Part shown: positions 18,448 through 27,905 of the stretch, in pieces
Numbering within the stretch: position 1 is the first letter of the stretch
Layout: each line of letters starts with the position of its first letter
Assembly (NCBI RefSeq): GCF_002911015.1
Contig: NZ_KZ626882.1
Coordinates: forward strand, 1 to 64,000
From: Streptomyces populi
Lineage (GTDB): Bacteria > Actinomycetota > Actinomycetes > Streptomycetales > Streptomycetaceae
Length of the DNA: 64,000 bases
Reading direction: 5' to 3'
Program-made: the position numbers and the translations under genes
The notes under the pieces: model-generated
The model's database searches: none
What the model saw: only the letters and a program-made list of their open reading frames with translations
What the model was told of the DNA's origin: nothing

Positions 18448-18559
18448 ACTCATCGATACGGCAGTGTACCGATACGGTCGTGTACCGATACGTAGGTGTA
18501 CCGATACGCTTGTGTATCGATACGGTTGCGTACCGGTACCCTCGCGTATCGATTACACT
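18448..18559. promoter_or_regulatory. Seven tandem 16-bp near-palindromic units upstream of a TetR gene
   Basis: Units begin at 18448, 18464, 18480, 18496, 18512, 18528 and 18544 with a strict 16-bp period. The commonest form is GTGTACCGATACGGTC. Each unit carries a 10-bp core GTAYCGRTAC; the unit at 18512 has the perfect palindrome GTATCGATAC and the one at 18528 the perfect palindrome GTACCGGTAC. The two end units are most degenerate. The array lies 51 bp before the TetR start and 101 bp before the divergent PAP2 start. It is most simply a multi-site operator for the TetR protein. A TACACT -10-like hexamer lies at its right end (18554-18559). Confidence 0.88.
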
Positions 18560-18609
18560 GAGCGCAAGACCGCACCGGCGCCGGCCGGAATCGAGCGAGG
18601 AGAAGCGCC

Positions 18610-19227
18610 ATGACGTCGCAGGCCGCGGACGGACCGGAGACGGTCGTCGCCTCGCGCCGCTCCAAGATCACGCCCGAGCGTGAGCAGGAGTTCTACGACG
18701 CCGTGCTCGAACAGATCCGGGAATGCGGCTACGAGGCGCTCACCATGGAGGGCGTCGCCGCCAGCACGCGGTGCAGCAAGTCCACGCTCTACCGGCAGTG
18801 GAAGACGAAGCCCCAGTTCGTGGCCGCCGCGCTGCGCAACAACCGCTGTCCGCGGTTCACGGGGATCGACACCGGCTCGCTCGCCGGGGACCTGCGCGCG
18901 GCGGCCAGGGCCGCGGGTGAATGGTCGGCCCGGGACAGCACGCAGTTGCTACAGGGCCTCGGCAACGCCGTGATGCAGGACAAGGAGCTCCAGCAGGCGC
19001 TCCGCGACGCGCTCGTCGAACCCGAGGTCGCCGAGCTGCGGCAGATGATCGGCCGTGGTGTCGAGCGCGGCGAGGTCGACGCCGGTCATCCCGCGCTGGA
19101 GTTCATCCCGGCCCAGATGCTCGGTGTCCTGAGGGTGCGCCCCCTGTTGGACGGCCAGTACGCGGACGCGGCGTACCTCACACGGTTCGTGGAGGCCGTC
19201 GTGCTGCCGACGCTCGGCCTCACCTGA
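18610..19227 (+). CDS. TetR-family transcriptional regulator
   Basis: A 205-aa regulator. The N-terminal helix-turn-helix spans about residues 25-70 (YEALTMEGVAASTRCSKSTLYRQW), ending in the STLYRxW pattern typical of TetR proteins. The C-terminal part is the helical ligand/dimer domain. The ATG has a strong GAGGAGAAG site 4-5 nt upstream. It is divergent from the PAP2-transporter operon and preceded by the seven-unit array, so autoregulation plus control of that operon is the simplest model. The ligand is unknown. Confidence 0.92.
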   Translation: MTSQAADGPETVVASRRSKITPEREQEFYDAVLEQIRECGYEALTMEGVAASTRCSKSTLYRQWKTKPQFVAAALRNNRCPRFTGIDTGSLAGDLRAAARAAGEWSARDSTQLLQGLGNAVMQDKELQQALRDALVEPEVAELRQMIGRGVERGEVDAGHPALEFIPAQMLGVLRVRPLLDGQYADAAYLTRFVEAVVLPTLGLT

Positions 19228-19231
19228 GTCT

Positions 19232-19268
19232 CAGGCCGCCGTCCGTGGGATGACCGGACGCCGGCCTG
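19232..19268. terminator. Hairpin directly after the TetR gene
   Basis: A 14-bp stem with one central mismatch (19232-19245 with 19255-19268) and a 9-nt loop begins 5 bp after the TetR stop. Confidence 0.7.
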
Positions 19269-19308
19269 TACCGCGCCGCACCGTGGGGACGGGGGCGGCG
19301 CGCACCCC

Positions 19309-19357
19309 CCGGCCGGGTGGGGTTCTCCTTGAGCGGAGGGGAGTTCCACCCGGCCGG
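19309..19357. terminator. Second hairpin between convergent TetR and DUF2510 genes
   Basis: A perfect 12-bp outer stem (19309-19320 with 19346-19357) continues inward through wobble pairs to about 20 bp. It can serve the convergent gene ending at 19402. Confidence 0.7.
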
Positions 19358-19401
19358 TCCATTTCCGGCCCGGGGCCGGGCGGGGGCGCGAGACGGGCGT
19401 T

Positions 19402-20415
19402 CTAGACGTTCTGCCCGTTGCCGCCCGCTCCGGGCGCCGCCTTGATGCCCTTGGTGATGGTGTCGATGACCGACTGCCGGGGGGCCTCGGAGCTGATGTC
19501 GACGCCGAACCGGACGACGACCAGCGAGGCGGGGTCCGCGGGGGAGGGGAAGACGAGCGATTCGACGTAACCGTCGTCGCCCTTGCTCGTCACGACCTTC
19601 CAGCGCACCAGGTAGCCCTTCTCGCCGGCCACCGTGACCGCCTTCGAGGCGAGCTCCGTGTGCGAGGTGATCGAGCCGTAGCCCTTGCCGTACGACTCGG
19701 TGGCGTTCTTGGAGATGTCCTCCTTGGCCGCCGCCTCCGCCGTCGTGGACTTCAGCTTCTGCGCCTTCGCGGGGGCCGAGTAGGCGCCGCCGCGCTGGCA
19801 GTCCTGCGAGGTGTCGCCGGGGCACTTGTAGGTGTCCTTCGTGGACACGGAGGCCGTGCCCGCGCCGTTCCGGCCGGTCCAGCCGTCCGGCACCGGGATG
19901 CTGATGCCGTTGTAGACGTCCGTGGCGTAGCCCGGGTCGGTCTCCGGTTGCTCCGACCCGCCGGGGGCCGGGGTCTGCCCGCCGGAACCGCCGGAACCGT
20001 CCGAGCCGCCCGGACCGCCGGGCGCTCCGTTCGGGCCGCCCTCCTGGCCGCCGGGTCCCCCCGGACCGCCCCGGCCGTCCGGCCCGGCGGAGTCCTGGGA
20101 GGCCGCGCTGCCGCCGCGGCCGTCATCGCTGGTCAGCGCGTAGACACCGCCGCCGATGCCCGCGAGGACGGCGACCGCCGCCGCGACCGCTATGCCCGTG
20201 CGCAGCCCGCGCCGCGGGCTGCTCGGGGCGTACGCCGGATAGGGGCCGGCCCCCGACGGGTATGCCGGGTGTGCCGGGGGACCCCATGCGGCCGCCGACC
20301 CGACGGGGCGGACCTGGTCCGTCCATGCCTTACCGTCCCACCAGCGCTCGGTGGTGGGAGCGTCACTTGTCTGCCCGGGGTCGGGGTACCAGCCGGGGGG
20401 AGTCACCTGCGTCAT
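19402..20415 (-). CDS. DUF2510 single-pass membrane protein with Gly/Pro-rich linker
   Basis: A 337-aa protein. It starts MTQVTPPGWYPDP, a DUF2510 motif ending RWWDGKAWTDQ. A basic stretch precedes a single transmembrane helix (TGIAVAAAVAVLAGIGGGVYAL, near residue 100). A ~70-residue Gly/Pro/Ser repeat linker leads to an extracytoplasmic domain of ~170 residues (YNGISIPVPDGW... VRFGVDIS) with two cysteines (YKCPG and DCQRG). The topology fits a cell-surface or sensor protein. Function is unknown. The start is set by the DUF2510 motif. Confidence 0.85.
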   Translation of the reverse strand: MTQVTPPGWYPDPGQTSDAPTTERWWDGKAWTDQVRPVGSAAAWGPPAHPAYPSGAGPYPAYAPSSPRRGLRTGIAVAAAVAVLAGIGGGVYALTSDDGRGGSAASQDSAGPDGRGGPGGPGGQEGGPNGAPGGPGGSDGSGGSGGQTPAPGGSEQPETDPGYATDVYNGISIPVPDGWTGRNGAGTASVSTKDTYKCPGDTSQDCQRGGAYSAPAKAQKLKSTTAEAAAKEDISKNATESYGKGYGSITSHTELASKAVTVAGEKGYLVRWKVVTSKGDDGYVESLVFPSPADPASLVVVRFGVDISSEAPRQSVIDTITKGIKAAPGAGGNGQNV

Positions 20416-21088
20416 GGGCCCACCGTATGAGTCCCGGGTGAAAGGCTGATGAGAGGGTTCCCCCGGAGCGCGCCGGGAGGTGCTCGCACCCCTCCTCGAA
20501 TCTGACGCGTGCATGTCGGTGGGTGGGGGTCGTCCAGGGCCGGGCCGTGATCGGGACCGCCTCCCGTCCGGTGCCTCCGTCCGGCCGGACGGCCGAGGGG
20601 CCCACCGGACGGATGAAGAACGCCAGTGCCAAGAGTGCGTACGCCTCGCGCGCCGCCCGGACCGGTCCGCGCCCCTCGCGGGTGAGGAGGGGCGGACGGG
20701 GGGCGGCCGTCGCGGACGGCGGGCCCGAAGGGCTCGACGGGACGTCCGTGACGTCCTCGGGCGGGGCTCCGTGGGAGCGCGGGAAAGGAGGGCGTGCAGG
20801 TCACGGTCGTGCGCGGGGGCGCCCGTGCCGGTTCTTCCCGGGAGGGCGCGCGGGTCGGCCGACCCGCGGTCCGGCGCGGCGGGCGAAGGAGGAAAATTAC
20901 CTTCATTTTCCCGGTAGTTGACTGTCCGTCACTTCCCTTCGGCGCCACCGGGTGTTCGGCGGTACCGCCGTCGCGGGACCGCCTTCACCCGTCCCGGCAA
21001 CTGGTGCCGGGTCCCGCCACCGTCGCGGCTTCCAGGAGGCTAGGCTCGTTGCAGTTACGTCGTTCGGGCGACCTGGGGAGGTAACGGG
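20416..21088. other. 673-bp region without a convincing gene
   Basis: Open frames here lack typical codon bias and are judged shadows. One AT-rich island stands out: GGAAAAT and ATTTTCC form a 7-bp inverted repeat (20891-20897 with 20905-20911). A TAGGCT -10-like hexamer at 21041-21046 and a GGGGAGG ribosome site precede the LAL start at 21089. Confidence 0.5.
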
Positions 21089-23755
21089 ATGACGGAGGTA
21101 CGGCCCGGAGCGGTCGCCTCGGCTTCCCTGTGGGAGCGCGACGAGGAGGTCGCCGCTCTCGAAGAGGCGATCACCGCGCTGCGCGCGGACTCCGCGACTT
21201 CGGGCACCCTGCTGGTGCTCAGCGGAGAGGCGGGGCTCGGCAAGACCGCCCTCCTGGCCGAGGCGCGCAGGATCGCGGAGAGCAACGGCTGTGCCGTGTG
21301 GTCGGCGCGCGGCGGCGAGACCGTCACGTCCGTCCCCTTCAACGTCGTACGGCAGTTGCTCCAGCCGGCCCTCCTCTCGCTGCTCCCGGAGGAGGCGCGC
21401 GAATACCTGGGCGACTGGTACGACATCGCCGGGCCCGCCCTCGGCATCGCCGAACCGGTTGACCGGCAGCCCGATCCGCAGGGTGTCTGCGACGGTCTGG
21501 TCGCCGCGGTGCGTCGGCTCGCGAAGCGGGAGTGGCCTCTCGTGCTGCTCATCGACGACGCGCACTGGGCCGACCAGGAGACCCTGCGCTGACTCGCCGC
21601 GTTCGCCGAGCGCCTGGACGACCTGTCCGTCCTCGTCGTGATGGCCCGCAGGCCCGGCGGGGTCGGCGGCGAGAGCGCCCGGCTGCTCGACGCGGTGGCC
21701 GCCGCGGGCCGTCCGGTCGCCACCCTGACCGCGCTGACCCCGGCCGCCACCGAGGGGCTCACCCGCGCCACGCTCGGCGAACACGCCGACGCGCCGTTCT
21801 GCCGCGAGGTGTGGGCGGTCACCGGCGGCAACCCGTACGAGACCGTCGAACTGCTCGCCAAGGTCCAGGACAGCGAACTGGACCCGGTCGAGGGCTCGGC
21901 CGCCGAACTGCGCGACCTGAACCGCTCCGCCCGCGGCCGCGGACTCGTCGCCCGCCTCGAAGGCCTCGGCATCGACGCCACCCGGTTCGCCTGGGCGGCC
22001 GCCATCCTCGGCACCGGCATCTCCCTCGACCTCGCCGCCCAACTCGCCGGAATGCCGGACGACGAGGCCTCCCGCTGCGCCGAACTGCTGGGCGCCGCCC
22101 GCATCCTGACCGCCGTCGGACCCACGAACGGCCGACACCAGGACGGCGAGCTGGAGTTCGTGCACCCCCTGATCGCCACGGCGGTCTACCGCTCCATCCC
22201 GGATGCCCTGCGCACGGCGATGCACGGTCAGGCGGCCTGGGCGGTCACCGAGTCCGGCCGCGGCGCGGCCGCGGCCTCCCGCCATCTCCTCGAAGTACAT
22301 CCGGACGACGACCCCGAACTCGTCGAGCAGATGCGCGAGGCCGCCCGCGAGCACCTCGCCGTCGGCGCCCCGGACGCGGCCCGGCGCTGCCTGGAACGCG
22401 CCCTGAAGGAGCCACCCCTTCCCGAGGTGCACGCGCGGGTCCTCTACGAACTGGGTTGCGCCACGCTCCTGACCGCACCGGCCACGACCATCGGCCACCT
22501 GCGGGCCGCGCTCGAGAGGCCCGGACTCGAGGACACCGAGCGGGTCGACGCCGTCTTCCGGCTCTCCCAGGCGCTGCTGCACAACAACCAGCTGGACGAG
22601 GCCGTCCGCACGGTCGACGCCGAGGCCGAGCGGCTGGAGCCCGGACCCGCCCGGATGCGGCTCCAGGCCGTGCACTACATGTGGGAGGGCATCCACGCGG
22701 GCGAGGAGCGCGCCGGACACTCCACCGGTCTCGCCGAACTCGTCACGACCTGCACGGGGCGCGACAACTCCGAGCGCGCGCTCCTCATACTGCGCGGCTT
22801 CGACGCGATGACCCGCGGCGAGAACGCCGAGGAGGTCGTCGAACTCTGCGACCGCGCCCTGGTCAACGGCCGCCTCGCACCCGGGCTCGCCTGGACCGAC
22901 ACCGAGTGGGGCGTCGAACTCCTGCTGATGCTGGGCAGCGCGTACGCCTACACGGACCGGCTGGACCGGGCCGAGAGCCTGTTCAGCGAGGCACTGCACG
23001 CCTATGTGAAGGCGGGCTGGAGCGGCGGTCACCTCTCCCTGGCCAACGCCTACCTCGGACTCGCCCACCGCAGGCGGGGCCGCCTCGCCGACGCCGAGCA
23101 CTACCAGCGCGAATCGCTGCGGCTCGCGGAGCGGGTCGGCCGCGGGCTGCCCCTGTACTGGTCGGCGACCTGCGGGCTCATCGACACCCTGCTGGCCCGC
23201 GGGCACGTCCAGGAGGCGGCGGAGATCGCCGAGCGCTACGGCTTCGCGCCTCCCTACCCCGCCACGATCGTCCTTCCCGACACCCGCTCGGTGCGCGGCC
23301 GCCTGCTGCTCGCCACCGGCCGCGCCAAGGAGGGCGTCAACGAACTGGAGGCGGCGGAGAAGGCCGCGGCGGCCCGCGGCCACCACAACACGGTGCTCGC
23401 GCCCTGGGCCGTCGACCTCGCGCGGGCGCTCGCCAACGAGGACCCGGCACGCGCCGCCTCCCTGGCCGTCGACGCCCGCCGACAGGCCGAGCGGTTCGGC
23501 ACCGACACGGCCATCGGCGAGGCCCTGCGGTGCGCCGCCGCCCTCGAGACCGGACAGCGCGCGGTCCGGCTGGCGGCCCAGGCGGTCACCTATCTGGAAG
23601 CCTCTCCCTGCCAGTACGAACACGCGGCGGCCCGCGTCGAGTACGGCATCGCGTCCCGCTCGGTGACGGAACTGAACAAGGGCCTCACCCTGGCGCGCAC
23701 CTGCGGCGCGGACGGTCTGGCGACGAAGGCGGAGGCGGCGCTGGCGGGCCTGTAG
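21089..23755 (+). pseudogene. LAL-type AAA ATPase gene interrupted by an in-frame TGA
   Basis: The frame encodes an 888-residue-scale STAND/LAL-type ATPase. It has Walker A GEAGLGKTAL near residue 48, Walker B VLLIDDAHWAD near residue 155, then a long TPR-like helical region. One TGA at 21590-21592 falls after DAHWADQETLR, where family members usually have Trp (LRWLA). The same frame then runs on intact to 23755, so a single TGG to TGA change explains the break. No ribosome site is evident for a restart at the first ATG after the stop (21641). The C-terminus ends without the LuxR helix-turn-helix of classical LAL regulators, so even the ancestral form may not have bound DNA. A sequencing error is the main alternative. 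Confidence 0.8.
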
Positions 23756-24065
23756 CGAGAGGCAGGCGGCCCGCCTCCGCGGTGATCCGCCGGCCGGCGC
23801 CGGTCCACACCTGCGGGCGTCCGGTCCCGGGCCGCACCCTGGGCGGACCGGGCCGGGCCACGGCTGTCGGCGTGCGCGTGGCCGGGGCGGCTCCGGGGGA
23901 GCGGCCGGGCCCCACCCGCGGGCGGATCCGGGACGGACCGGCCTCGGGTGCGCCCGGGGCGGTCGGCGCCGTCACGGCCGGGCCGCCCGAGGCGTCGGAA
24001 CGCGCCCCGTGCCGCCCTCGTCCGACGGCGGACCGCCCACGGGTGGGGAGCCCCTTCGCCGAGGG
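23756..24065. other. 310-bp convergent intergenic region
   Basis: Very GC-rich sequence between the stops of the broken ATPase gene and pcaL. I see no gene, strong hairpin or repeat in it. Confidence 0.5.
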
Positions 24066-25217
24066 TCAGTCCGGTGCGCGGGACGGGGAGCCGTCGCCGT
24101 CCGCGGTCTCCTCCGCCAGTACCCGCTGCGCCACCGCGAACGCCGAATTGGCGGCCGGTACACCGCAGTAGACCGCGGTCTGCAGCAGCACCGCGCCGAT
24201 CTCCTCCGGAGTGAGCCCGCCCCGCCGGGCCGCCCGGACGTGCATCGCCAGCTCGTCGTGGTGACCGTGCGCCACCAGCGCGGTCAGCGTGATCATGCTG
24301 CGCTCGCGACGGGTCAGGGTCGTGTCGGTCCAGATCTCGCCCCAGGCGTAGCGCGAGATGAAGTCCTGGAACCGGGCCGTGAACGGGCTCTGGCGCGCCT
24401 GCGCACGGTCCACGTGCGCGTCACCGAGAACCTGACGGCGTACCTCCATGCCGCGCCGGGCGTCCCCCGAGAGGTGCGCCCGCAGGGCCGTCAGCACGGC
24501 CTCCGGGCACTGCGCGGGCGCCAGGTGCGAGGCGTCCGGGATCTCCACGAGCGTCGCGCCCCGCACCGCGTCCGCGATCTCCCGCAGATGCGCGGGCGGT
24601 GTCGCGGGGTCCTCGCGCCCGGCGATCAGCAGCGTCGGGACGGTGATCGACGCCAGCCGGTCCCGGATGTCGAACGAGGCCAGGGCGTCGCAACAGGCGG
24701 CGTACGCCCCGGGGTCGGCGTCGCGGTGGTCCTCGACCAGCTCCGGCACGGTGAAACCGGCGGTGAACCAGCGGGCGTCGGCGGTCGCGACGACGGGTCC
24801 GAGGCCCTCGCGGCGCACCAGTTCGGCCCGTTCCTCCCACGGCTTCGCCCCGTTGAAGTGGGCCGAGGAGCAGATGACGGCGAGGGAGGAGAGCCGCTCG
24901 GGGTGGTGGACCGCCAGGTGCAGGCCCACCGCTCCGCCCAGCGACACACCCGCGTAGGCGAAACGCCCGATGCCGAGGGAGTCGGCCAGCTCCAGCACGA
25001 GCGCGGCCAGGTCGGCGACCGTCGCCCCGGGGCCGATCGCCCCGGCCGGTGAGCCGCCGTGTCCGGGGAGGTTCCAGCGCACCACCCGGTGGCTCGCGGA
25101 CAGTTCGGGGGCGATCTTGTCCCACAGGGCGTACGACGTCCCGAGCGAGGGGCCGAGGAGCAGCGGGGGAGCGGTGGGGGATCCCTCGGCACGGTGGGTG
25201 AGCAGGTTCGCGGTCAA
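24066..25217 (-). CDS. pcaL: Fused 3-oxoadipate enol-lactonase / 4-carboxymuconolactone decarboxylase
   Basis: A 383-aa two-domain enzyme. Residues ~1-250 are an alpha/beta hydrolase (PcaD part) with nucleophile elbow GVSLGG near residue 91 and a C-terminal His in DASHLAP. Residues ~256-370 are a carboxymuconolactone decarboxylase domain (PcaC part) including RRERSMITLTALVAHGH and GLTPEEIGAVLLQ. Together they turn 4-carboxymuconolactone into 3-oxoadipate. Such fusion is typical of Streptomyces and Rhodococcus. The start appears to be TTG, overlapping the pcaB stop as TTGA. It is the last gene of the pca operon. Confidence 0.95.
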   Translation of the reverse strand: MTANLLTHRAEGSPTAPPLLLGPSLGTSYALWDKIAPELSASHRVVRWNLPGHGGSPAGAIGPGATVADLAALVLELADSLGIGRFAYAGVSLGGAVGLHLAVHHPERLSSLAVICSSAHFNGAKPWEERAELVRREGLGPVVATADARWFTAGFTVPELVEDHRDADPGAYAACCDALASFDIRDRLASITVPTLLIAGREDPATPPAHLREIADAVRGATLVEIPDASHLAPAQCPEAVLTALRAHLSGDARRGMEVRRQVLGDAHVDRAQARQSPFTARFQDFISRYAWGEIWTDTTLTRRERSMITLTALVAHGHHDELAMHVRAARRGGLTPEEIGAVLLQTAVYCGVPAANSAFAVAQRVLAEETADGDGSPSRAPD

Positions 25218-26563
25218 CGTCGCTCCAGAGCACGGTCGGTGAGGACTCCGGCGGAGCCCGTGTAGCGGGTCGGGTCGGTGAGGTCCGCGAGGTCGACGCC
25301 CGGGAGGTCCTGGAGAGCGGGTTCCTCGCCGAGCACCTCCGCGAGGGGGCGGCGCTCACCGGCGGCCCGTTCGGCGGCCCGCGTCAGCAGCTCCTTGGCG
25401 CGGGTCCGGCCGAGGACCGGGGCGAGTTCGGCGGCCAGCCGTTCGGAGACGATCAACCCATGGGTGTGGCCCAGGTGTTCGCGCATCGCGTCGGCGTCGA
25501 CCCGCAGCCCCTCGGTCAGTTCGGCCGTGTCGCGGGCCGCCCCGCCGACCAGCCGCAGCAGATCGCGCAGGGGTTCCCACTCGGCGTGCCAGGCCCCGGC
25601 CGGCCGTTCGTCCTCGGCCGCCACGGCGCCGTACAGCGTCGCCGCGAGCAGGGGGGCGCGCCGGGCGGCGGAGGCCACGAGGGTGGCCTTGACCGGGTTC
25701 GCCTTGTGCGGCATCGCGGACGACCCACCGCCGGAGCCCTCCGCCAGTTCGGCGATCTCCGTGCGCGAGAGGGTGAGCACGTCGACGGCGGTCTTGCCGA
25801 GCGCACCGGCGGTGAACGCCAGTGCCCCGGCCAGGTCGGCGACCGGGGTGCGCAGGGTGTGCCAGGGCAACACGGGCTCGGCGAGGCCCAGTTCGCCGGC
25901 GTACGCGGCGACCAGCGCCCGGGTGTCGTCCGCGCCGAAGGCGGTGAAGGCGGCCAAGGTGCCCGCCGCCCCGCCGAGTTGGGCGGGCAGGGAGGCCCGG
26001 ACGGCGCGCAGCCGGTCCCGGGCGTCGAGCACCAGCGACCGCCATCCCGCCGCCTTCAGTCCGAAGGTCGTCGGCACGGCGTGCTGGGTGAGGGTACGGC
26101 CGGGCAGGACGGTGTCCCGGTGCTCCGCCGCGAGCCGGGCGAGGCGGGCGCCCGTCCGCTCCAGGTCGGCCAGGACGAGGTCCAGGGTGCGGGCCGCGAC
26201 GAGCATGGCGGCCGAGTCCAGGATGTCCTGGCTGGTGGCGCCCCGGTGGACGTACGGGCCGAACTCGGCGGGGACGGCCGCCGTCAGGTCCGTGACCAGG
26301 GGGATCACCGGGTTCCCGCCGCCGCGGGCGCGGAGCGCGATCGAGGCGAGGTCGAAGTCCGCGGTCTCGGCGGCGCGGGTCACCGCCGCCGCGGCCTCGG
26401 CCGGTGCCAGCCCCAGGGACGCCTGGGCCCGGGTCAGCGCGGCCTCCGCGTCGAGCAGGGCCCGCAGATACGCGCTGTCGCTCGTCGCGGCCGACGCCGG
26501 GGAGCCCGCCCGGCCGGGGGCGAGCAGACCGGTGTCGGCCGCGAGGGGGTCGGCAGGTGTCAC
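25214..26563 (-). CDS. pcaB: 3-carboxy-cis,cis-muconate cycloisomerase
   Basis: A 449-aa member of the fumarase/aspartase superfamily that lactonises 3-carboxy-cis,cis-muconate to 4-carboxymuconolactone. The family signature GSSAMPHKANP is near residue 283. HRGATSQDI near residue 115 matches the second conserved region. The GTG start overlaps the pcaG stop (GTGA). Length is normal for PcaB. Confidence 0.95.
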   Translation of the reverse strand: MTPADPLAADTGLLAPGRAGSPASAATSDSAYLRALLDAEAALTRAQASLGLAPAEAAAAVTRAAETADFDLASIALRARGGGNPVIPLVTDLTAAVPAEFGPYVHRGATSQDILDSAAMLVAARTLDLVLADLERTGARLARLAAEHRDTVLPGRTLTQHAVPTTFGLKAAGWRSLVLDARDRLRAVRASLPAQLGGAAGTLAAFTAFGADDTRALVAAYAGELGLAEPVLPWHTLRTPVADLAGALAFTAGALGKTAVDVLTLSRTEIAELAEGSGGGSSAMPHKANPVKATLVASAARRAPLLAATLYGAVAAEDERPAGAWHAEWEPLRDLLRLVGGAARDTAELTEGLRVDADAMREHLGHTHGLIVSERLAAELAPVLGRTRAKELLTRAAERAAGERRPLAEVLGEEPALQDLPGVDLADLTDPTRYTGSAGVLTDRALERR

Positions 26564-27129
26564 GGGAACTCCAGGAAGACCGTCTCGCCTTCGCCCTGGA
26601 GGCGGATGTCGAAACGGTACGTCCGCGGGGCGCCCGCGGACGCGATCAGCGTGGCGCGCCGCTCGTCGGGCAGCGCGTCGAGCAGCGGGTCCGTGCCGTC
26701 GGCCAGATAGGCGCGGGTGAACAGATGGTGCGTCAGCCCGCGGGCGAACACGCACACGGCGATGTACGGCACCCCGGCGTTCCCCGGCGGCAGGGTGCGC
26801 AGCGCGTACCGTCCGTCGGCGTCGGTGGCGACCCGGCCGAAGCCGGTGAAGTCGACCCCGTTGCGGCCGAGGAAGCCGCCCGTGGACGGGTCGCGGCGCA
26901 GGGAGCCCGGAGCGCCGCTCAGGGAGCCGTCGGGCGCGGCCTGCCAGAAGTCGAGCAGGGCGTCGGGGACCGGCGCGCCCGCCCCGTCGAGCACGTGGCC
27001 GTGCAGGGTGATGGTGTCGGGGTGGCCCGGGGGCGCGATCTCGCCGCCGCCGGGGAAGGGCAGCGCGTGGCCGTAGAAGGGACCGATGGTGTGGGCGGGG
27101 GTGGGGAGCGGTCGTTCGGTGGTGCTCAT
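26560..27129 (-). CDS. pcaG: Protocatechuate 3,4-dioxygenase alpha subunit
   Basis: A 189-aa intradiol dioxygenase subunit. It shows the conserved N-terminal TIGPFYG, the beta-sandwich segment VPDALLDFWQA and FTGFGRVATDADGRY. It lacks the HIHF iron-ligand motif found in the beta subunit, as expected for PcaG. It pairs with PcaH to cleave protocatechuate to 3-carboxymuconate. The ATG overlaps the pcaH stop (ATGA). Confidence 0.95.
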   Translation of the reverse strand: MSTTERPLPTPAHTIGPFYGHALPFPGGGEIAPPGHPDTITLHGHVLDGAGAPVPDALLDFWQAAPDGSLSGAPGSLRRDPSTGGFLGRNGVDFTGFGRVATDADGRYALRTLPPGNAGVPYIAVCVFARGLTHHLFTRAYLADGTDPLLDALPDERRATLIASAGAPRTYRFDIRLQGEGETVFLEFP

Positions 27130-27896
27130 CGGCCTTCCTCGATCCAGGTGGCGGAGGGACCGTCGAGGACGATGTCCCACGCGTAGCCCAGGGAGAACTC
27201 GGGCCGTGACAGGTCGTGGTCGTAGGCGGCGACCAGCCGGGCGCGGGCCGCCTCGTCGGTCACCGACCGCAGGATCGGGTCGTGGGGGAAGAGCGGGTCG
27301 CCGGGGAAGTACATCTGGGTCACCAGCCGCTGGGTGAACGCGGTGCCGAAGACCGAGAAGTGGATGTGCGCGGGCCGCCAGGCGTTGGTGTGATTGCCCC
27401 AGGGGTACGGTCCCGGCTTCACCGTGGTGAACGCGTACCGTCCCTGATCGTCCGTCAGGGTCCGTCCCACGCCGGTGAAGTTGGGGTCGAGCGGGGCGGG
27501 GTGCTGCTCGCGCAGATGGGCGTACCGTCCCGCGGCGTTGGCCTGCCAGATCTCGATGAGCTGGCCGCGCACCGGGCGGCCGGCACGGTCGAGCAGCCGG
27601 CCCGAGACGGTGATCCGCTCGCCGATCGGCTCGCCCCGGTGTTGCAGGGTGAGGTCGTTGTCGATCTCGGTGATGTCGGTGACCCCGAAGACCGGGCCCG
27701 ACAGCTCGACCGTCTCCGGGTCGCCACCGCTCACGGCGACCAGCGGCAGCTTCGGGTGGCGCAGCCGTGAACTGCGGTACGGGGGGTAGTCGCGCGCGGG
27801 GTGGTGCCGTACGGGCGCGCCGCCGGCCACCGCCTTGTCGTACGCGTCCTGGTGGTCCTTGATCTCGGCGTCGATCTCCGCCTGGGTGAGAGCCAT
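27126..27896 (-). CDS. pcaH: Protocatechuate 3,4-dioxygenase beta subunit
   Basis: A 256-aa iron-binding subunit. Iron ligands can be read as Tyr in GRYAHLREQ, Tyr in PGPYPWGNH and two His in PAHIHFSVFG. The N-terminus has the PcaH-specific YPPYRSSRLRHP segment. It supplies the active-site Fe(III) for ring cleavage of protocatechuate. It follows pcaF by about 10 bp in the operon. Confidence 0.96.
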   Translation of the reverse strand: MALTQAEIDAEIKDHQDAYDKAVAGGAPVRHHPARDYPPYRSSRLRHPKLPLVAVSGGDPETVELSGPVFGVTDITEIDNDLTLQHRGEPIGERITVSGRLLDRAGRPVRGQLIEIWQANAAGRYAHLREQHPAPLDPNFTGVGRTLTDDQGRYAFTTVKPGPYPWGNHTNAWRPAHIHFSVFGTAFTQRLVTQMYFPGDPLFPHDPILRSVTDEAARARLVAAYDHDLSRPEFSLGYAWDIVLDGPSATWIEEGR

Positions 27897-27905
27897 GTCG
27901 GGTTC

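Noticed and set aside
18448..18559. Seven regularly spaced repeats considered as a CRISPR array
   Set aside because: The period is only 16 bp with no unique spacers, each unit is near-palindromic, and there are no cas genes.
20480..20921. Two plus-strand frames of 130-145 codons before the LAL gene
   Set aside because: Rich in Arg/Gly/Ala with no ribosome site, no motif and poor codon bias.
21590..21592. TGA in the LAL-type ATPase considered as a selenocysteine codon
   Set aside because: The position normally holds Trp, not Cys, and I saw no SECIS-like hairpin directly after it.
20903..23623. A 906-codon antisense frame opposite the LAL-type ATPase gene
   Set aside because: No recognisable domain; composition (Val/Gly/Gln/Arg-rich) is that of a shadow frame.
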